Shown: positions 49,055 through 57,938 of the stretch, one piece after another
Layout: each line of letters opens with the position of its first letter
How positions within the stretch are numbered: the stretch's first letter is position 1
From: Lachnospiraceae bacterium
Lineage (GTDB): Bacteria; Bacillota; Clostridia; Lachnospirales; Lachnospiraceae
Reading direction: 5' to 3'
Length of the DNA: 64,000 nt
Assembly: GCA_910576335.1 (NCBI GenBank)
Contig: CAJTIU010000011.1
Span: 104,731 to 168,730, forward strand
Translations under genes and position numbers: made by a program
The notes under the pieces: model-generated
Seen by the model: only the letters and a program-made list of their open reading frames with translations
What the model was told of the DNA's origin: nothing
The model's database searches: none

Positions 49055-51340
49055 ATGCATCCATATTATGATAACTGCGCCAGGGATGCGCTTGCCATGG
49101 CGGCGGAAGCGGCGAAGAGCATGGGACAGGTCACTGTGGGGACAGAGCACCTTCTGCTGGCGCTTACGAAGGAAAAGAGCGGCAATGTACATAAGCTTCT
49201 TATGCGGTACGGGCTGGACGAGCAGCTTGTGTCTGCCATGATTGAGGAATGGGTGCCTTCTACCGGACTTGTGATCGTACAGTCTGCCTGGAGCTATTCC
49301 ATGGAAAGCACAAAGATCCTGGATCAGAGCCATAAGCTTGCCGTATGGTTTCAGGCAGAGTTTACCGGGGTGGAGCATATCCTGCTGGCGCTTCTTAAGG
49401 ATGACACTGTAGGTGCGGCAAAGTTTTTTAAGGCAGCGCAGGTAAAGCCCTGGCTGGTCTATATGGATCTGATTACAGAGATGAAGCGCAGAAGAGTCGG
49501 AATTGCAAAAGAGGATCCCCGCCATTTAAAAACGTACCGGCGCACAGAACTTCTGGATCAGTTTGGCCGTGACCTTACAGAGATGGCCGCAGAAGGAGAA
49601 TTAAGCCCACTGGTGGGGCGGGAGAGTGAAAGCAGGCGGCTCATCCAGGCACTGTGCTGCTGGGGAAAGAACAATCCTTGCCTGGTGGGAGAGCCCGGGG
49701 TCGGGAAGACGGCCATTGTCGAGGGCTTTGCCGCGGCGGTGGCGGAGGGCCGGGCGCCGCAGAAGCTTAAGGATAAGCGGGTGGTAGCCATCGACCTGGC
49801 AAGCGTTGTGGCCGGGAGCAGATACAGGGGAGATTTTGAAGAACGCCTGAAGCGGATTATACAGGAAATCACCGGGGCCGGAAATGTGATCCTCTTTATT
49901 GATGAGATCCATACCATTGTGGGAGCCGGCGGCACGGAAGGCGGTATTGACGCCGCAAATATTCTGAAGCCCTGCCTTGCCCGTGGTGAGATCCAGGTAA
50001 TCGGCACCACTACGACGGAGGAGTACCGCAGATATATTGAGAAGGACGCGGCGCTGGAGCGCCGCTTCCAGCCAATCCGGGTGGAGGAGCCCTCCCAGGA
50101 GGAGAGTATCCGCATCCTGAATGGCGTGATCGGAAGGTATGAACACCATCATCATGTAGCCTTTACACAGGAGGCAGTGAGGGCGGCAGTGGAAATGTCC
50201 GGGCGGTATATTAATGACCGGTATCTGCCGGATAAGGCGCTTGACCTTGTGGACGAGACAGCGGCATCCGCTTATCTCGACCACCCGGAGCAGCCGGAGG
50301 ATGGCGGGCATGTAAGCATCGGAACCGAAGAGATCGCGAATACCGTGTCCCAGTGGACGGGAATACCAGTTACCCAGGTCAATCAGGACGAGAGCACGCG
50401 CATGCTCCGGATGGAAAAATTATTAGGAGAGAAGATCATTGGTCAGAACCAGGCAGTGGAGGCTCTGGCAAGGGCAATGCGCAGAGTGCGCACAGGAATA
50501 CAGAATCCGGACAGGCCCATAGGCTCCTTTCTATTCCTGGGTCCTACCGGCGTGGGAAAAACAGAACTCAGCAAGGTACTGGCAGAATTTATGTTCGACA
50601 AAAAAGACGCTTTTATACGGCTTGACATGTCCGAATACATGGAGCCTCATTCCGTTGCGAAAATGATGGGCGCTCCTCCGGGATACATAGGATTTGAGGA
50701 CGGCGGACAGCTCAGCGAGCGGGTGCGGAAGAATCCTTATGCGGTTGTTCTGTTCGATGAGATTGAAAAGGCCCATCCGGATGTGTTCAATGTCCTTCTG
50801 CAGGTGCTGGACGACGGGCATATGACGGACGCAAAAGGACGCAAGGTAAGCTTTAAAAATACCATACTGATCATGACTTCCAATGCGGGAATCCGGACAG
50901 GCGGCGCAGGCAGAAGACCCGGATTTAAGCCGGATGCCGGAGACGGGGAACGGAAAAATGAAGACATCAAATCAGAGATCCTCTCAGAGATCCGGCATGT
51001 ATTCCGCCCGGAATTCCTAAACCGGATTGATGATGTGATCGTATTCAGACAGCTGAATGACCGGGACATGAAGGAGATTACAACCCTCCTGATCGGGGAG
51101 CTTGCCGGACGATGCGCCGACATGAATATCCAGATCCAGGTAAACGATGCCGTAAAGGAATACCTGGTGGAGAATCATGTGAATCTGGAATATGGGGCAA
51201 GACCCTTAAGACGTGCGGTCCAGTCGGAGCTGGAGGATATGATTGCAGAGGAGATATTAAAAGGGGAAATCAAACCAGGAGACCATGTCAGCATCTGGAT
51301 GGAGGAAAAGATGATAAAGTTGGGGACGGGGCATTTTTAA
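49055..51340 (+). CDS. ClpC-like AAA+ unfoldase without middle domain
   Basis: 761 residues. ATG 49055 lies 8 nt after AGGTGA; GTG 49043 is an alternative. Two Clp_N repeats (~1-150), AAA+ domain 1 with P-loop GEPGVGKT (212-219) and 'GNVILFIDEIHTIVGAGGTE', then domain 2 with GPTGVGKT (496-503), 'YAVVLFDEIEKAHPDVFNVL' and 'FRPEFLNRIDDVIVF'. The linker 'YLDHPEQPEDGGHVSIGTEE' replaces the ~50-residue UVR/M domain that binds MecA-type adaptors in ClpC. At the ClpP-docking loop the tripeptide is PGF (GRRPGFKPD) rather than a usual I/L/V-G-F/L. The last residues LGTGHF are encoded by a palindromic repeat. It may act as a chaperone independent of ClpP (inference). Confidence 0.85.
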   Translation: MHPYYDNCARDALAMAAEAAKSMGQVTVGTEHLLLALTKEKSGNVHKLLMRYGLDEQLVSAMIEEWVPSTGLVIVQSAWSYSMESTKILDQSHKLAVWFQAEFTGVEHILLALLKDDTVGAAKFFKAAQVKPWLVYMDLITEMKRRRVGIAKEDPRHLKTYRRTELLDQFGRDLTEMAAEGELSPLVGRESESRRLIQALCCWGKNNPCLVGEPGVGKTAIVEGFAAAVAEGRAPQKLKDKRVVAIDLASVVAGSRYRGDFEERLKRIIQEITGAGNVILFIDEIHTIVGAGGTEGGIDAANILKPCLARGEIQVIGTTTTEEYRRYIEKDAALERRFQPIRVEEPSQEESIRILNGVIGRYEHHHHVAFTQEAVRAAVEMSGRYINDRYLPDKALDLVDETAASAYLDHPEQPEDGGHVSIGTEEIANTVSQWTGIPVTQVNQDESTRMLRMEKLLGEKIIGQNQAVEALARAMRRVRTGIQNPDRPIGSFLFLGPTGVGKTELSKVLAEFMFDKKDAFIRLDMSEYMEPHSVAKMMGAPPGYIGFEDGGQLSERVRKNPYAVVLFDEIEKAHPDVFNVLLQVLDDGHMTDAKGRKVSFKNTILIMTSNAGIRTGGAGRRPGFKPDAGDGERKNEDIKSEILSEIRHVFRPEFLNRIDDVIVFRQLNDRDMKEITTLLIGELAGRCADMNIQIQVNDAVKEYLVENHVNLEYGARPLRRAVQSELEDMIAEEILKGEIKPGDHVSIWMEEKMIKLGTGHF

Positions 51341-51355
51341 AAATGCCCCGTCCCC
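51322..51355. repeat. Palindromic repeat, copy 4 (34 bp, perfect)
   Basis: GGGGACGGGGCATTTTT and its complement, centred at 51338/51339. It overlaps the 3' end of the clpC-like gene: the TAA stop lies at its centre, so the repeat supplies the last five residues and the stop. Confidence 0.85.
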
Positions 51356-51474
51356 TTTGGAAGAACGTACAGAAAAAAATAAAAATTATTTTGAATTATG
51401 TGCAATGTGTACTAACGGAGTCGTCTGCAGATGAATTATGATGTTAACAGAAAAAAGATAGAGGAGGAAATAAT

Positions 51475-54171
51475 ATGAACTCAAATGAAAGTAAAGTACA
51501 AGAGATTTTGAAACAACGCGGCATTGATACTGCAGTTATGGATGATGTTACAGAAGCTGACATTCCTGAGCCGTGTGACCGTTTTAAGAAGCTGCAGGAA
51601 ATCTATTATGTACTGAAAGTATCTGCTGATATGGAGACGCCATACTGGTACAACAGACTCTGGTGGGAGAATGACGGTGATCTGCTTGAGGTGAGAAGGG
51701 CAAGAGCGGTTGCAGGCGGCTATGCACATACAACACCGACCATTCTTCCGTGGGAGAAGCTTGTTATGAACAAGACGAAGAATGTGCGTGGTGCATTCCC
51801 GTTCCCGTGGGTTACAGCAAGCTTTTTCAATGCCCAGGCAGAGGCACTTATGAACGAAGTGGATGCTCCGGCAGAGAGTGAGGCAGATGCTGTATCACAG
51901 GTAGGAGCAGGCGGCGGAAACGTGACAGAGAGCTATGGGGAGATTATCTGTCTTGCGAAAAAGTTCGGTATGAGAAAAGAGGATATTCCGGTACTCGTAA
52001 AAGTATCAAAGCCATGGGACGAGGTATCTGTTGAAGCTCTCAGTACAACCTACGCAAAGATGCTTCCGGGATATGACCAGTTCGAGAGAATTATGGACAG
52101 TGTTGTCTGTATGTTTGATTCCTACGCGATTCCACAGGGACGTGAGGTTATGAACTATTATCTGCCTCTGCAGTATGGTTTTGACGGCATCATGAAGATC
52201 TGTGATGAGAAGATCGCAGAGTACATGGGCGAGGCAGGGGACGACGGACTTCTTGGCATGAGCCGCGGCTACTACTACGCAGCTATGAAAGAGGTTGCAA
52301 AGGGATTAAGCCAGTGGTGTCAGAACTATGCAGATAAGGCAAAGGATCTTGCAGCACGCGAGTCTGATCCGGAATTCAAGAAGAACTACGAGGAGATCGC
52401 AGAGGTTATGGGCAACATTGCTCACAAAGCTCCATCTTCCTTCCGTGAAGCACTTCAGATGACACTCTGCCTCCACTATGGTGTTGTAAATGAGGACCCG
52501 CAGTCAGGACAGTCTATCGGGCGTCTCGGGCAGGTTCTCCAGCCGTTCTATGAGAAAGACATCCAGGACGGAGTTATGACAGATGAAGATGTGATTGAAC
52601 TTCTTGAGCTTTACAGATTAAAGATTACATGTATAGAGTGTTTCGCATCTGCCGGCGTATCCGGCGGCGTTCTCTCCGGAAATACATTTAACAACCTGTC
52701 CATGGGCGGTCTTGGATATGACGGACTTACTGCGGTTACCCCGCTTGAGTACTTAATCGTAGAAGCCGGTATGAGAGCAAAGACTCCGCAGCCGACACTG
52801 AGTGTTCTCTATGATGAGAAGACACCGGAAGACTTCCTTATGAAGTGTGCGCGCTGTACAAAGCTTGGTATGGGATATCCTGCATGGATGAACAATCAGG
52901 GCGGTATGAATTTCATGATGAGACAGTACGGTCCGGAAGGAATGGATGTTGTGGACGCAAGGGCATGGTGTCTAGGCGGATGTCTGGAGTCCTCTCCAGG
53001 AACCTTCTCACCGCTTAAGTACAATGGAAAAACAACTATGGTTCCTGGCGGAGCATCACCTACATGTGGTACTGGAATCCACTTTATTGCGCTGCCGAAG
53101 GTTCTTGAGCTGGTACTTACAAATGGTGTTGACGAGAGAACCGGCAAGATGGTATTCCCGCCGCACAATCAGAAGATTGACTCCTACGAGAAGATGATGG
53201 ATCTGTGGAAGGAATATCTGGATGTTACATGTCAGATTGTAAATAAAGTAAATAATCTTCAGATGGATATCTGGAGAAAATACAATATGCCGGCAGTAGC
53301 TTCCCTGCTAAAGGGCGGATTCCTTACAAATGGTCAGCATATCGGCCAGATGGGAGCAAAATACAACGCAACAATCAACTTCGAGTCCTGCGGTACGGTT
53401 ACATTTATCAATACGCTTGCTTCTCTTAAGAAGAATGTATTTGACGACAAGACCTTTACTCTAGATGAGATGGTAGACGCAATGCTGAATAACTTTGGCT
53501 TTAAGACCTCTTATGAGACAGGCGTATTCTCACCTGATTACAGAGAGAGTACCGAAGACGCGCCGAAGTATGAGAAGATATTTGCAGCCTGTCTGAATGC
53601 ACCGAAGTTCGGAAATGCGATTCCATATGTTGACCAGCTTCTGGTAGAGTATGAGAATTACATGGTTCCATATGTACATTCTATCCACTCATACTATGGA
53701 AAGCCACTTTACATGTGCCAGATCTCTGTATCAACACATGGCCCACAGGGATTTGTCACACTTGCAAGAGCAGACGGCACCTTGTCAGGAACAACCTACT
53801 CCGATGGTTCTGTATCCGCGGCAGCAGGAACAGACAAGAATGGTCTGTATGCAATCTTTGAGTCAGCGACAGTATACGATCACTCCGTATGTCAGAATGC
53901 ACAGATGAACCTGAAGATTCATCCGACAGCTGTAAAGGGTCTGAACGGAACGCGGAAGCTGTTAGACGTAATCCGTGCTTATATGAGAAAGGGCGGATTC
54001 CATGTACAGTTCAATATCGTGGGTTCCGAGACTCTCAGAGATGCACAGAAGAAGCCGGAAGCATACCGCGACCTGATGGTACGTGTTGCCGGATTTACCC
54101 AGTACTGGTGTGAGATCGGTAAGGCGATCCAGGATGAGGTTATCTACAGAACCCAGTATGATGAGGCGTAA
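51475..54171 (+). CDS. hpdB: 4-hydroxyphenylacetate decarboxylase, glycyl radical subunit
   Basis: 898 residues, ATG 51475, RBS GAGGAGG. This glycyl radical enzyme shows every residue characteristic of HpdB: Cys503 and Glu505 ('WCLGGCLESSPGTF'), His536 ('TGIHFIALPKV'), Glu637 ('INFESCGTVTF') and the radical Gly873 ('VRVAGFTQYWCEIGKAI'). These fall on the same numbers as in the characterised clostridial enzyme. It converts 4-hydroxyphenylacetate to p-cresol and CO2, the last step of tyrosine fermentation. The neighbouring FeS small subunit argues against indoleacetate or phenylacetate decarboxylase, which lack it. Oxygen would cut the radical polypeptide at Gly873. No strong promoter was seen in 51356-51474. 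Confidence 0.93.
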   Translation: MNSNESKVQEILKQRGIDTAVMDDVTEADIPEPCDRFKKLQEIYYVLKVSADMETPYWYNRLWWENDGDLLEVRRARAVAGGYAHTTPTILPWEKLVMNKTKNVRGAFPFPWVTASFFNAQAEALMNEVDAPAESEADAVSQVGAGGGNVTESYGEIICLAKKFGMRKEDIPVLVKVSKPWDEVSVEALSTTYAKMLPGYDQFERIMDSVVCMFDSYAIPQGREVMNYYLPLQYGFDGIMKICDEKIAEYMGEAGDDGLLGMSRGYYYAAMKEVAKGLSQWCQNYADKAKDLAARESDPEFKKNYEEIAEVMGNIAHKAPSSFREALQMTLCLHYGVVNEDPQSGQSIGRLGQVLQPFYEKDIQDGVMTDEDVIELLELYRLKITCIECFASAGVSGGVLSGNTFNNLSMGGLGYDGLTAVTPLEYLIVEAGMRAKTPQPTLSVLYDEKTPEDFLMKCARCTKLGMGYPAWMNNQGGMNFMMRQYGPEGMDVVDARAWCLGGCLESSPGTFSPLKYNGKTTMVPGGASPTCGTGIHFIALPKVLELVLTNGVDERTGKMVFPPHNQKIDSYEKMMDLWKEYLDVTCQIVNKVNNLQMDIWRKYNMPAVASLLKGGFLTNGQHIGQMGAKYNATINFESCGTVTFINTLASLKKNVFDDKTFTLDEMVDAMLNNFGFKTSYETGVFSPDYRESTEDAPKYEKIFAACLNAPKFGNAIPYVDQLLVEYENYMVPYVHSIHSYYGKPLYMCQISVSTHGPQGFVTLARADGTLSGTTYSDGSVSAAAGTDKNGLYAIFESATVYDHSVCQNAQMNLKIHPTAVKGLNGTRKLLDVIRAYMRKGGFHVQFNIVGSETLRDAQKKPEAYRDLMVRVAGFTQYWCEIGKAIQDEVIYRTQYDEA

Positions 54172-54201
54172 ACCGACAGAAGCGATCTGAATAAAAAACA
54201 A

Positions 54202-54240
54202 TGTGCGGCAGCGGTGGGGACACCAGGCGTCTGCCGCACA
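54202..54240 (+). promoter_or_regulatory. Intercistronic hairpin between hpdB and hpdC
   Basis: TGTGCGGCAG (54202-54211) pairs with CTGCCGCACA (54231-54240) with a 19-nt loop and no T tract. It may stabilise or process the mRNA so that subunit amounts are tuned (inference). Confidence 0.6.
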
Positions 54241-54266
54241 TAGACGAAAAAGATGGAGGGATAATC

Positions 54267-54524
54267 ATGAAACATAACGAATGTGTGAATTATATAAATC
54301 TTGACTGTGAAAAAGGTATGTGCGCACTGTCCAAGGTAATCGTTCCGATTGACGGAGAGGGGAGCCAGGCATGTCCGAAATTTGAAGCAGCGCCAATGTG
54401 CGGGAACTGCCAGAACTTCTGTGGTGCAGATAAATACGGAATCGGAACCTGTAAAGGTTTCAAAAAAGAGAACTGGGCTTATGCTACATGCGGAGCATTT
54501 GCCTGTGAAAATTACAAAAAATAA
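54267..54524 (+). CDS. hpdC: 4-hydroxyphenylacetate decarboxylase, FeS small subunit
   Basis: 85 residues, ATG 54267, RBS TGGAGGG. The eight cluster ligands described for HpdC are all present: His3, Cys6, Cys19, Cys36 for one [4Fe-4S] and Cys45, Cys48, Cys62, Cys80 for the other; Cys14, Cys52 and Cys75 are extra. In the known enzyme the small subunit joins HpdB 1:1 and is needed for full assembly and activity. Its presence fixes the substrate class of the neighbouring glycyl radical enzyme. Confidence 0.93.
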   Translation: MKHNECVNYINLDCEKGMCALSKVIVPIDGEGSQACPKFEAAPMCGNCQNFCGADKYGIGTCKGFKKENWAYATCGAFACENYKK

Positions 54525-54537
54525 GGAATAGGAAATT

Positions 54538-55476
54538 ATGGATAAGAAAGGTTTAATATTTGATATACAAAGCTTTTCTGTGCATGATGGACCGGGGTGC
54601 AGGACGAACGTGTTTTTTGTCGGATGCCCTCTGACATGCAGATGGTGCGCGAATCCGGAGAGCTGGAAGAGAAAAAAACACATCATGTTTGCCGAGAGCG
54701 TATGCAAATACGACAAGGGCTGCGGGGCATGCAGGAATGTGTGTCCCCACGGCGCCCTTACATTCGAGGAGAGCGGAAGGCCGAAGGTGAATTTTGCGGT
54801 CTGTGATGACTGTGAAAGCTTTGAGTGCGTCAGCATATGCCCCAATAATGCATTAAAGCAGTGTGTGAAAGAGTACACGGTTGATGAGCTCATGAAGGTT
54901 CTGAGACGGGATTTTAATAACTGGGGTTCGGAAGGCGGCGTAACATTTTCAGGCGGAGATCCGCTGATGCATCATGAATTTCTGTATGAGGTGCTTCAGA
55001 GGTGCAGGGACGCACAGATACATACAGCCATTGAGACCAGTGGATTTGCATCGGAAGAAAATTTCCTGAAGGTGATGAAAAATATCAATTTTGCGTTTAT
55101 TGATGTGAAGAATATGGATGCAGAGGCGCATAAATGGGGAACCGGAGTCGGCAATGAGCTGATCCTGTCCAATATTGAAGCGCTGAAAAAATCTTCCTGG
55201 AGGGGAAGACTGGTGCTTCGCCAGCCTACGATTCACGAATACAATGACAGTGATGAAAACGCCATGAAGGTGATTGAATTCATGAAACGCCTTGATCTTT
55301 TTGAGATCAATCTTCTGAAGTTCCATCGCATGGGCACATCAAAATGGGAACAGCTCGGGAAAAAGTATGAATACACGGATCACGGCGATATGACAGATGA
55401 GCGTATGAAGGAGCTGCAGCAGCTTTATCTTGACCATGATATCGCATGCTATATCGGAGATGATACACCTTTCTAA
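54538..55476 (+). CDS. hpdA: 4-hydroxyphenylacetate decarboxylase activating enzyme (radical SAM)
   Basis: 312 residues, ATG 54538, 13 bp after hpdC. The radical SAM motif C-x3-C-x2-C is Cys30-Cys34-Cys37 ('VGCPLTCRWCANPES'). Two extra ferredoxin-like clusters follow ('CKYDKGCGACRNVCPHG' and 'CDDCESFECVSICPNNA'), as in HpdA and other long GRE activases. 'VTFSGGDPLMHHEFLYEVLQ' is the SAM-binding GGD region. It abstracts hydrogen from Gly873 of HpdB using S-adenosylmethionine. Confidence 0.94.
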   Translation: MDKKGLIFDIQSFSVHDGPGCRTNVFFVGCPLTCRWCANPESWKRKKHIMFAESVCKYDKGCGACRNVCPHGALTFEESGRPKVNFAVCDDCESFECVSICPNNALKQCVKEYTVDELMKVLRRDFNNWGSEGGVTFSGGDPLMHHEFLYEVLQRCRDAQIHTAIETSGFASEENFLKVMKNINFAFIDVKNMDAEAHKWGTGVGNELILSNIEALKKSSWRGRLVLRQPTIHEYNDSDENAMKVIEFMKRLDLFEINLLKFHRMGTSKWEQLGKKYEYTDHGDMTDERMKELQQLYLDHDIACYIGDDTPF

Positions 55477-55512
55477 ATACAGATTATAAAAGGAAAAATG
55501 GAGGGGCTTAGC

Positions 55513-56229
55513 ATGAAAAACGCGAAACCAGGGAATATTGTAAAACAGTTTATATGCTATGTGATGGGGCTTTTGGTTATCACGATCGGTATTAATATAT
55601 CTAAGATGTCAGCACTGGGTATCTCACCGGTAAGCTCAATTCCCAGGGCGTGTGAGCAGATCTGGGGATTTACACTGGGGACGACGACATTTATCATTTA
55701 CATTATTCTGGTAGTATTACAGATTGTTATTTTGCGTAAGGACTTTAAGATTATTAACGTACTTGGCATTGTACTGACAATGGTATTTAGTGTTATGATT
55801 GACTTTACCGGTACGGATCCGAATGCGTTTGGACATTTGCTGCTGGATTTTCCAAGACCGGGAAGCTATGTGATGAAGCTGGTCTATCTGGTAGTCAGTG
55901 TCCTGATTATCGGTATCGGCGTATTCCTGTACCTGCGTCCAAAGTGGGTGCCAATGCCCGCAGAGGGACTGGCAGGAGCGATCGCTCAGGTTTCAGGAAA
56001 AGCATTCGGTGATTGTAAGACAATTGTTGACACAAGCATGATTGTGGTGGCTCTGGTTTTGCAGTTGATCTTTCTTGGAGGCTTAAGTTCATTTACGGGT
56101 GACGGCGTTGTTGTCCGTGAGGGAACAATTGTAGCAGCGATTTTTGTAGGACAGGTTGTGAAATTCCTTGGTAAGAACCTGGGAGGTAAGGTTGACGGCT
56201 GGCTGCATGCAGGAGAAGAAAAGGCATAA
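55513..56229 (+). CDS. YczE/YitT-type membrane protein
   Basis: 238 residues; ATG 55513 lies 6 nt after GGAGGGG, with ATG 55498 as alternative. Five to six membrane segments with 'MGLLVITIGINISKMSALGI', 'SPVSSIPRACEQIWGFTLGT' and 'MPAEGLAGAIAQVSGKAFGD', typical of the YczE/YyaS/YitT (DUF6198-like) family. Function of the family is not firmly known; transport has been suggested. It directly follows hpdA, so moving 4-hydroxyphenylacetate or p-cresol across the membrane is an attractive but untested idea. Confidence 0.75.
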   Translation: MKNAKPGNIVKQFICYVMGLLVITIGINISKMSALGISPVSSIPRACEQIWGFTLGTTTFIIYIILVVLQIVILRKDFKIINVLGIVLTMVFSVMIDFTGTDPNAFGHLLLDFPRPGSYVMKLVYLVVSVLIIGIGVFLYLRPKWVPMPAEGLAGAIAQVSGKAFGDCKTIVDTSMIVVALVLQLIFLGGLSSFTGDGVVVREGTIVAAIFVGQVVKFLGKNLGGKVDGWLHAGEEKA

Positions 56230-56290
56230 CAGCGGGAAGCAAAAAAAGTTAGAAATGGCAGCAGAAAAAAGGAAAACGGAGGATTAATTC

Positions 56291-56713
56291 ATGAAGGCAA
56301 GATTTACACCAAGCCTGATTACAGGCAATGAGATGATAGATTCCCATCATAAGGAGCTGATTAAGCGCGCGAATGACTTGTTTGAGGCCCTCGAGGGCAG
56401 ACAAAGCAAGGAAAAGGTACTTGAGACACTAGGATTCCTCGCTGATTATACAACATACCACTTCCAGGCAGAGGAAAAGCTGATGGAGGAGGCAAAGTAT
56501 CCGAAATATGAGGAGCATAAGGGATATCACAAGGCTCTGATCGAGGTGGTTGCCGGACTTCAGGAGAAGCTTGAAAAAGAGGGGCCGACAGAAGAGTTTG
56601 AAAAGGAAGTAAATGATAAGGTTGTAGACTGGCTCTATACCCACATTAAGGGATGCGACCATGAAGTAGCAGAATACAAAAATGTAAGAAGTCAGATGGA
56701 CAACATGTTGTGA
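56291..56713 (+). CDS. Bacteriohemerythrin
   Basis: 140 residues, ATG 56291, RBS ACGGAGGA. Di-iron ligands are visible in order: 'MIDSHHKELI', 'YTTYHFQAEEKLM' (His and Glu), 'EEHKGYHKALIE' and 'HIKGCDHEVAEY' (His and Asp context). Such proteins bind oxygen reversibly in a four-helix bundle. In this anaerobe, right after the oxygen-labile decarboxylase, an oxygen-buffering or sensing role is plausible (inference). A strong terminator follows. Confidence 0.9.
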   Translation: MKARFTPSLITGNEMIDSHHKELIKRANDLFEALEGRQSKEKVLETLGFLADYTTYHFQAEEKLMEEAKYPKYEEHKGYHKALIEVVAGLQEKLEKEGPTEEFEKEVNDKVVDWLYTHIKGCDHEVAEYKNVRSQMDNML

Positions 56714-56790
56714 TTTAGGAGTGTGAGAGTGCGCAGCACGGAACAATCCGTTTATCAGAAGCGTCAAAATAGATTTTTGATGTTTGCCTC

Positions 56791-56835
56791 AGGCGGTATG
56801 ATTCAAAAAGAAAAAAGGGTCATACCGCCTTTTTT
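56791..56835 (+). terminator. Rho-independent terminator after hemerythrin
   Basis: AGGCGGTATGA (56791-56801) pairs with TCATACCGCCT (56820-56830), followed by six T. It separates the hpd block from the DUF4037 operon. Confidence 0.9.
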
Positions 56836-56914
56836 AGGGATGAAGTTCCCTATGGCATATTCTGTTTTATAAAGGGTAACAGATAAACACGAATCAGCAG
56901 GGGGCTGGAATAAT

Positions 56915-57925
56915 ATGAATCAGACAAAAGAACTTGAACTGGAAATAAAAGGAATTGAACTGTCCCGGGAATTTTATATAAGGATTGGAAAGCCTGTGTT
57001 AGAAGAGTTATTTCCAGAGTATATGGAGAAGGCGGCAGTAGGACTGGTTGGAGAGGGATCAGAATGCTACGGCTTTGACGACATCCTTTCAACGGATCAC
57101 GACTATGGCCCGGGGTTCTGTGTGTGGCTAGACAGAGAGGATTATCATAAGGCAGGTGAAAGGATGAATCAGATCTACGAGGCTCTGCCGCGCGAGTACA
57201 GGGGAATCGCGGAGAGACTGACCAGGGTGGAATCAGCCGGAAGGAGGGGAATTCTGGAGATTGATGCATTTTACAGAAAATTCCTCGGCAGGGACAGACT
57301 TCCAGGGAACCTTCGGGAGTGGCTCGTTATACCAGAGCACTATCTGGCAGTGGCAACAAACGGAGAGGTATTCGAGGACCGCCTGGGCCGCTTTTCAAAG
57401 ATAAGGGAAAGTCTTCTTTCCTATTATCCGGAGGATGTTCGTCTAAAGAAGATTGCCGCAAGGGCGATTACCATGGCACATTCGGGACAATGTAATTATA
57501 ACCGCATGATGCAGAGACACGATACGGTGTCAGCAGTGCTTGCCCTGGGCGAATTTGTGAAGGCGGCTCTTTCCATGGTGTATCTGTTAAACAAAAAGTA
57601 TGCACCCTATTATAAATGGATGTGGAGAGGACTGGAAAAGGTAGAAAGGCTCACTCCTGTGAGAGAACGGCTCAAAGAGATTACTGAAACCGGACCGGAC
57701 AGGCGCTGCTGGTATGGAGAAGATATCCAGAGATTCCGCTTCGAGCTTAACCGGACCGACCGGGTTGTAAGACTGATTGAGGAGATTTCCGGGCTGATTA
57801 TTGATGAGATGAAACGGCAGGGGATCAGCAGCAGCACTTCAGATTATCTGGAGGAGCACGGATACGCGGCATTGCATCGTATACAGGATGAGACCATAAG
57901 GGCGCTTCCCATTATGGCGGCATAG
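56915..57925 (+). CDS. DUF4037 protein (nucleotidyltransferase-like)
   Basis: 336 residues, ATG 56915, with AGGGGG about 10 nt upstream. The N-terminal 'GLVGEGSECYGFDDILSTDH' plus 'DYGPGFCVWLDREDYH' is a G-S-E-C..D-x-D-H pattern as in nucleotidyltransferase-fold proteins; the rest is helical and matches the DUF4037 type. Enzymatic activity is unproven. It lies 13 bp before the DUF4125 gene and the two probably form one unit. Confidence 0.78.
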   Translation: MNQTKELELEIKGIELSREFYIRIGKPVLEELFPEYMEKAAVGLVGEGSECYGFDDILSTDHDYGPGFCVWLDREDYHKAGERMNQIYEALPREYRGIAERLTRVESAGRRGILEIDAFYRKFLGRDRLPGNLREWLVIPEHYLAVATNGEVFEDRLGRFSKIRESLLSYYPEDVRLKKIAARAITMAHSGQCNYNRMMQRHDTVSAVLALGEFVKAALSMVYLLNKKYAPYYKWMWRGLEKVERLTPVRERLKEITETGPDRRCWYGEDIQRFRFELNRTDRVVRLIEEISGLIIDEMKRQGISSSTSDYLEEHGYAALHRIQDETIRALPIMAA

Positions 57926-57938
57926 GAGGACGAAAAGG

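Noticed and set aside
51475..54171. Annotation as pyruvate formate-lyase or glycerol/diol dehydratase
   Set aside because: The Cys503/Glu505/Glu637 set and the adjacent HpdC subunit with two FeS clusters are specific to 4-hydroxyphenylacetate decarboxylase.
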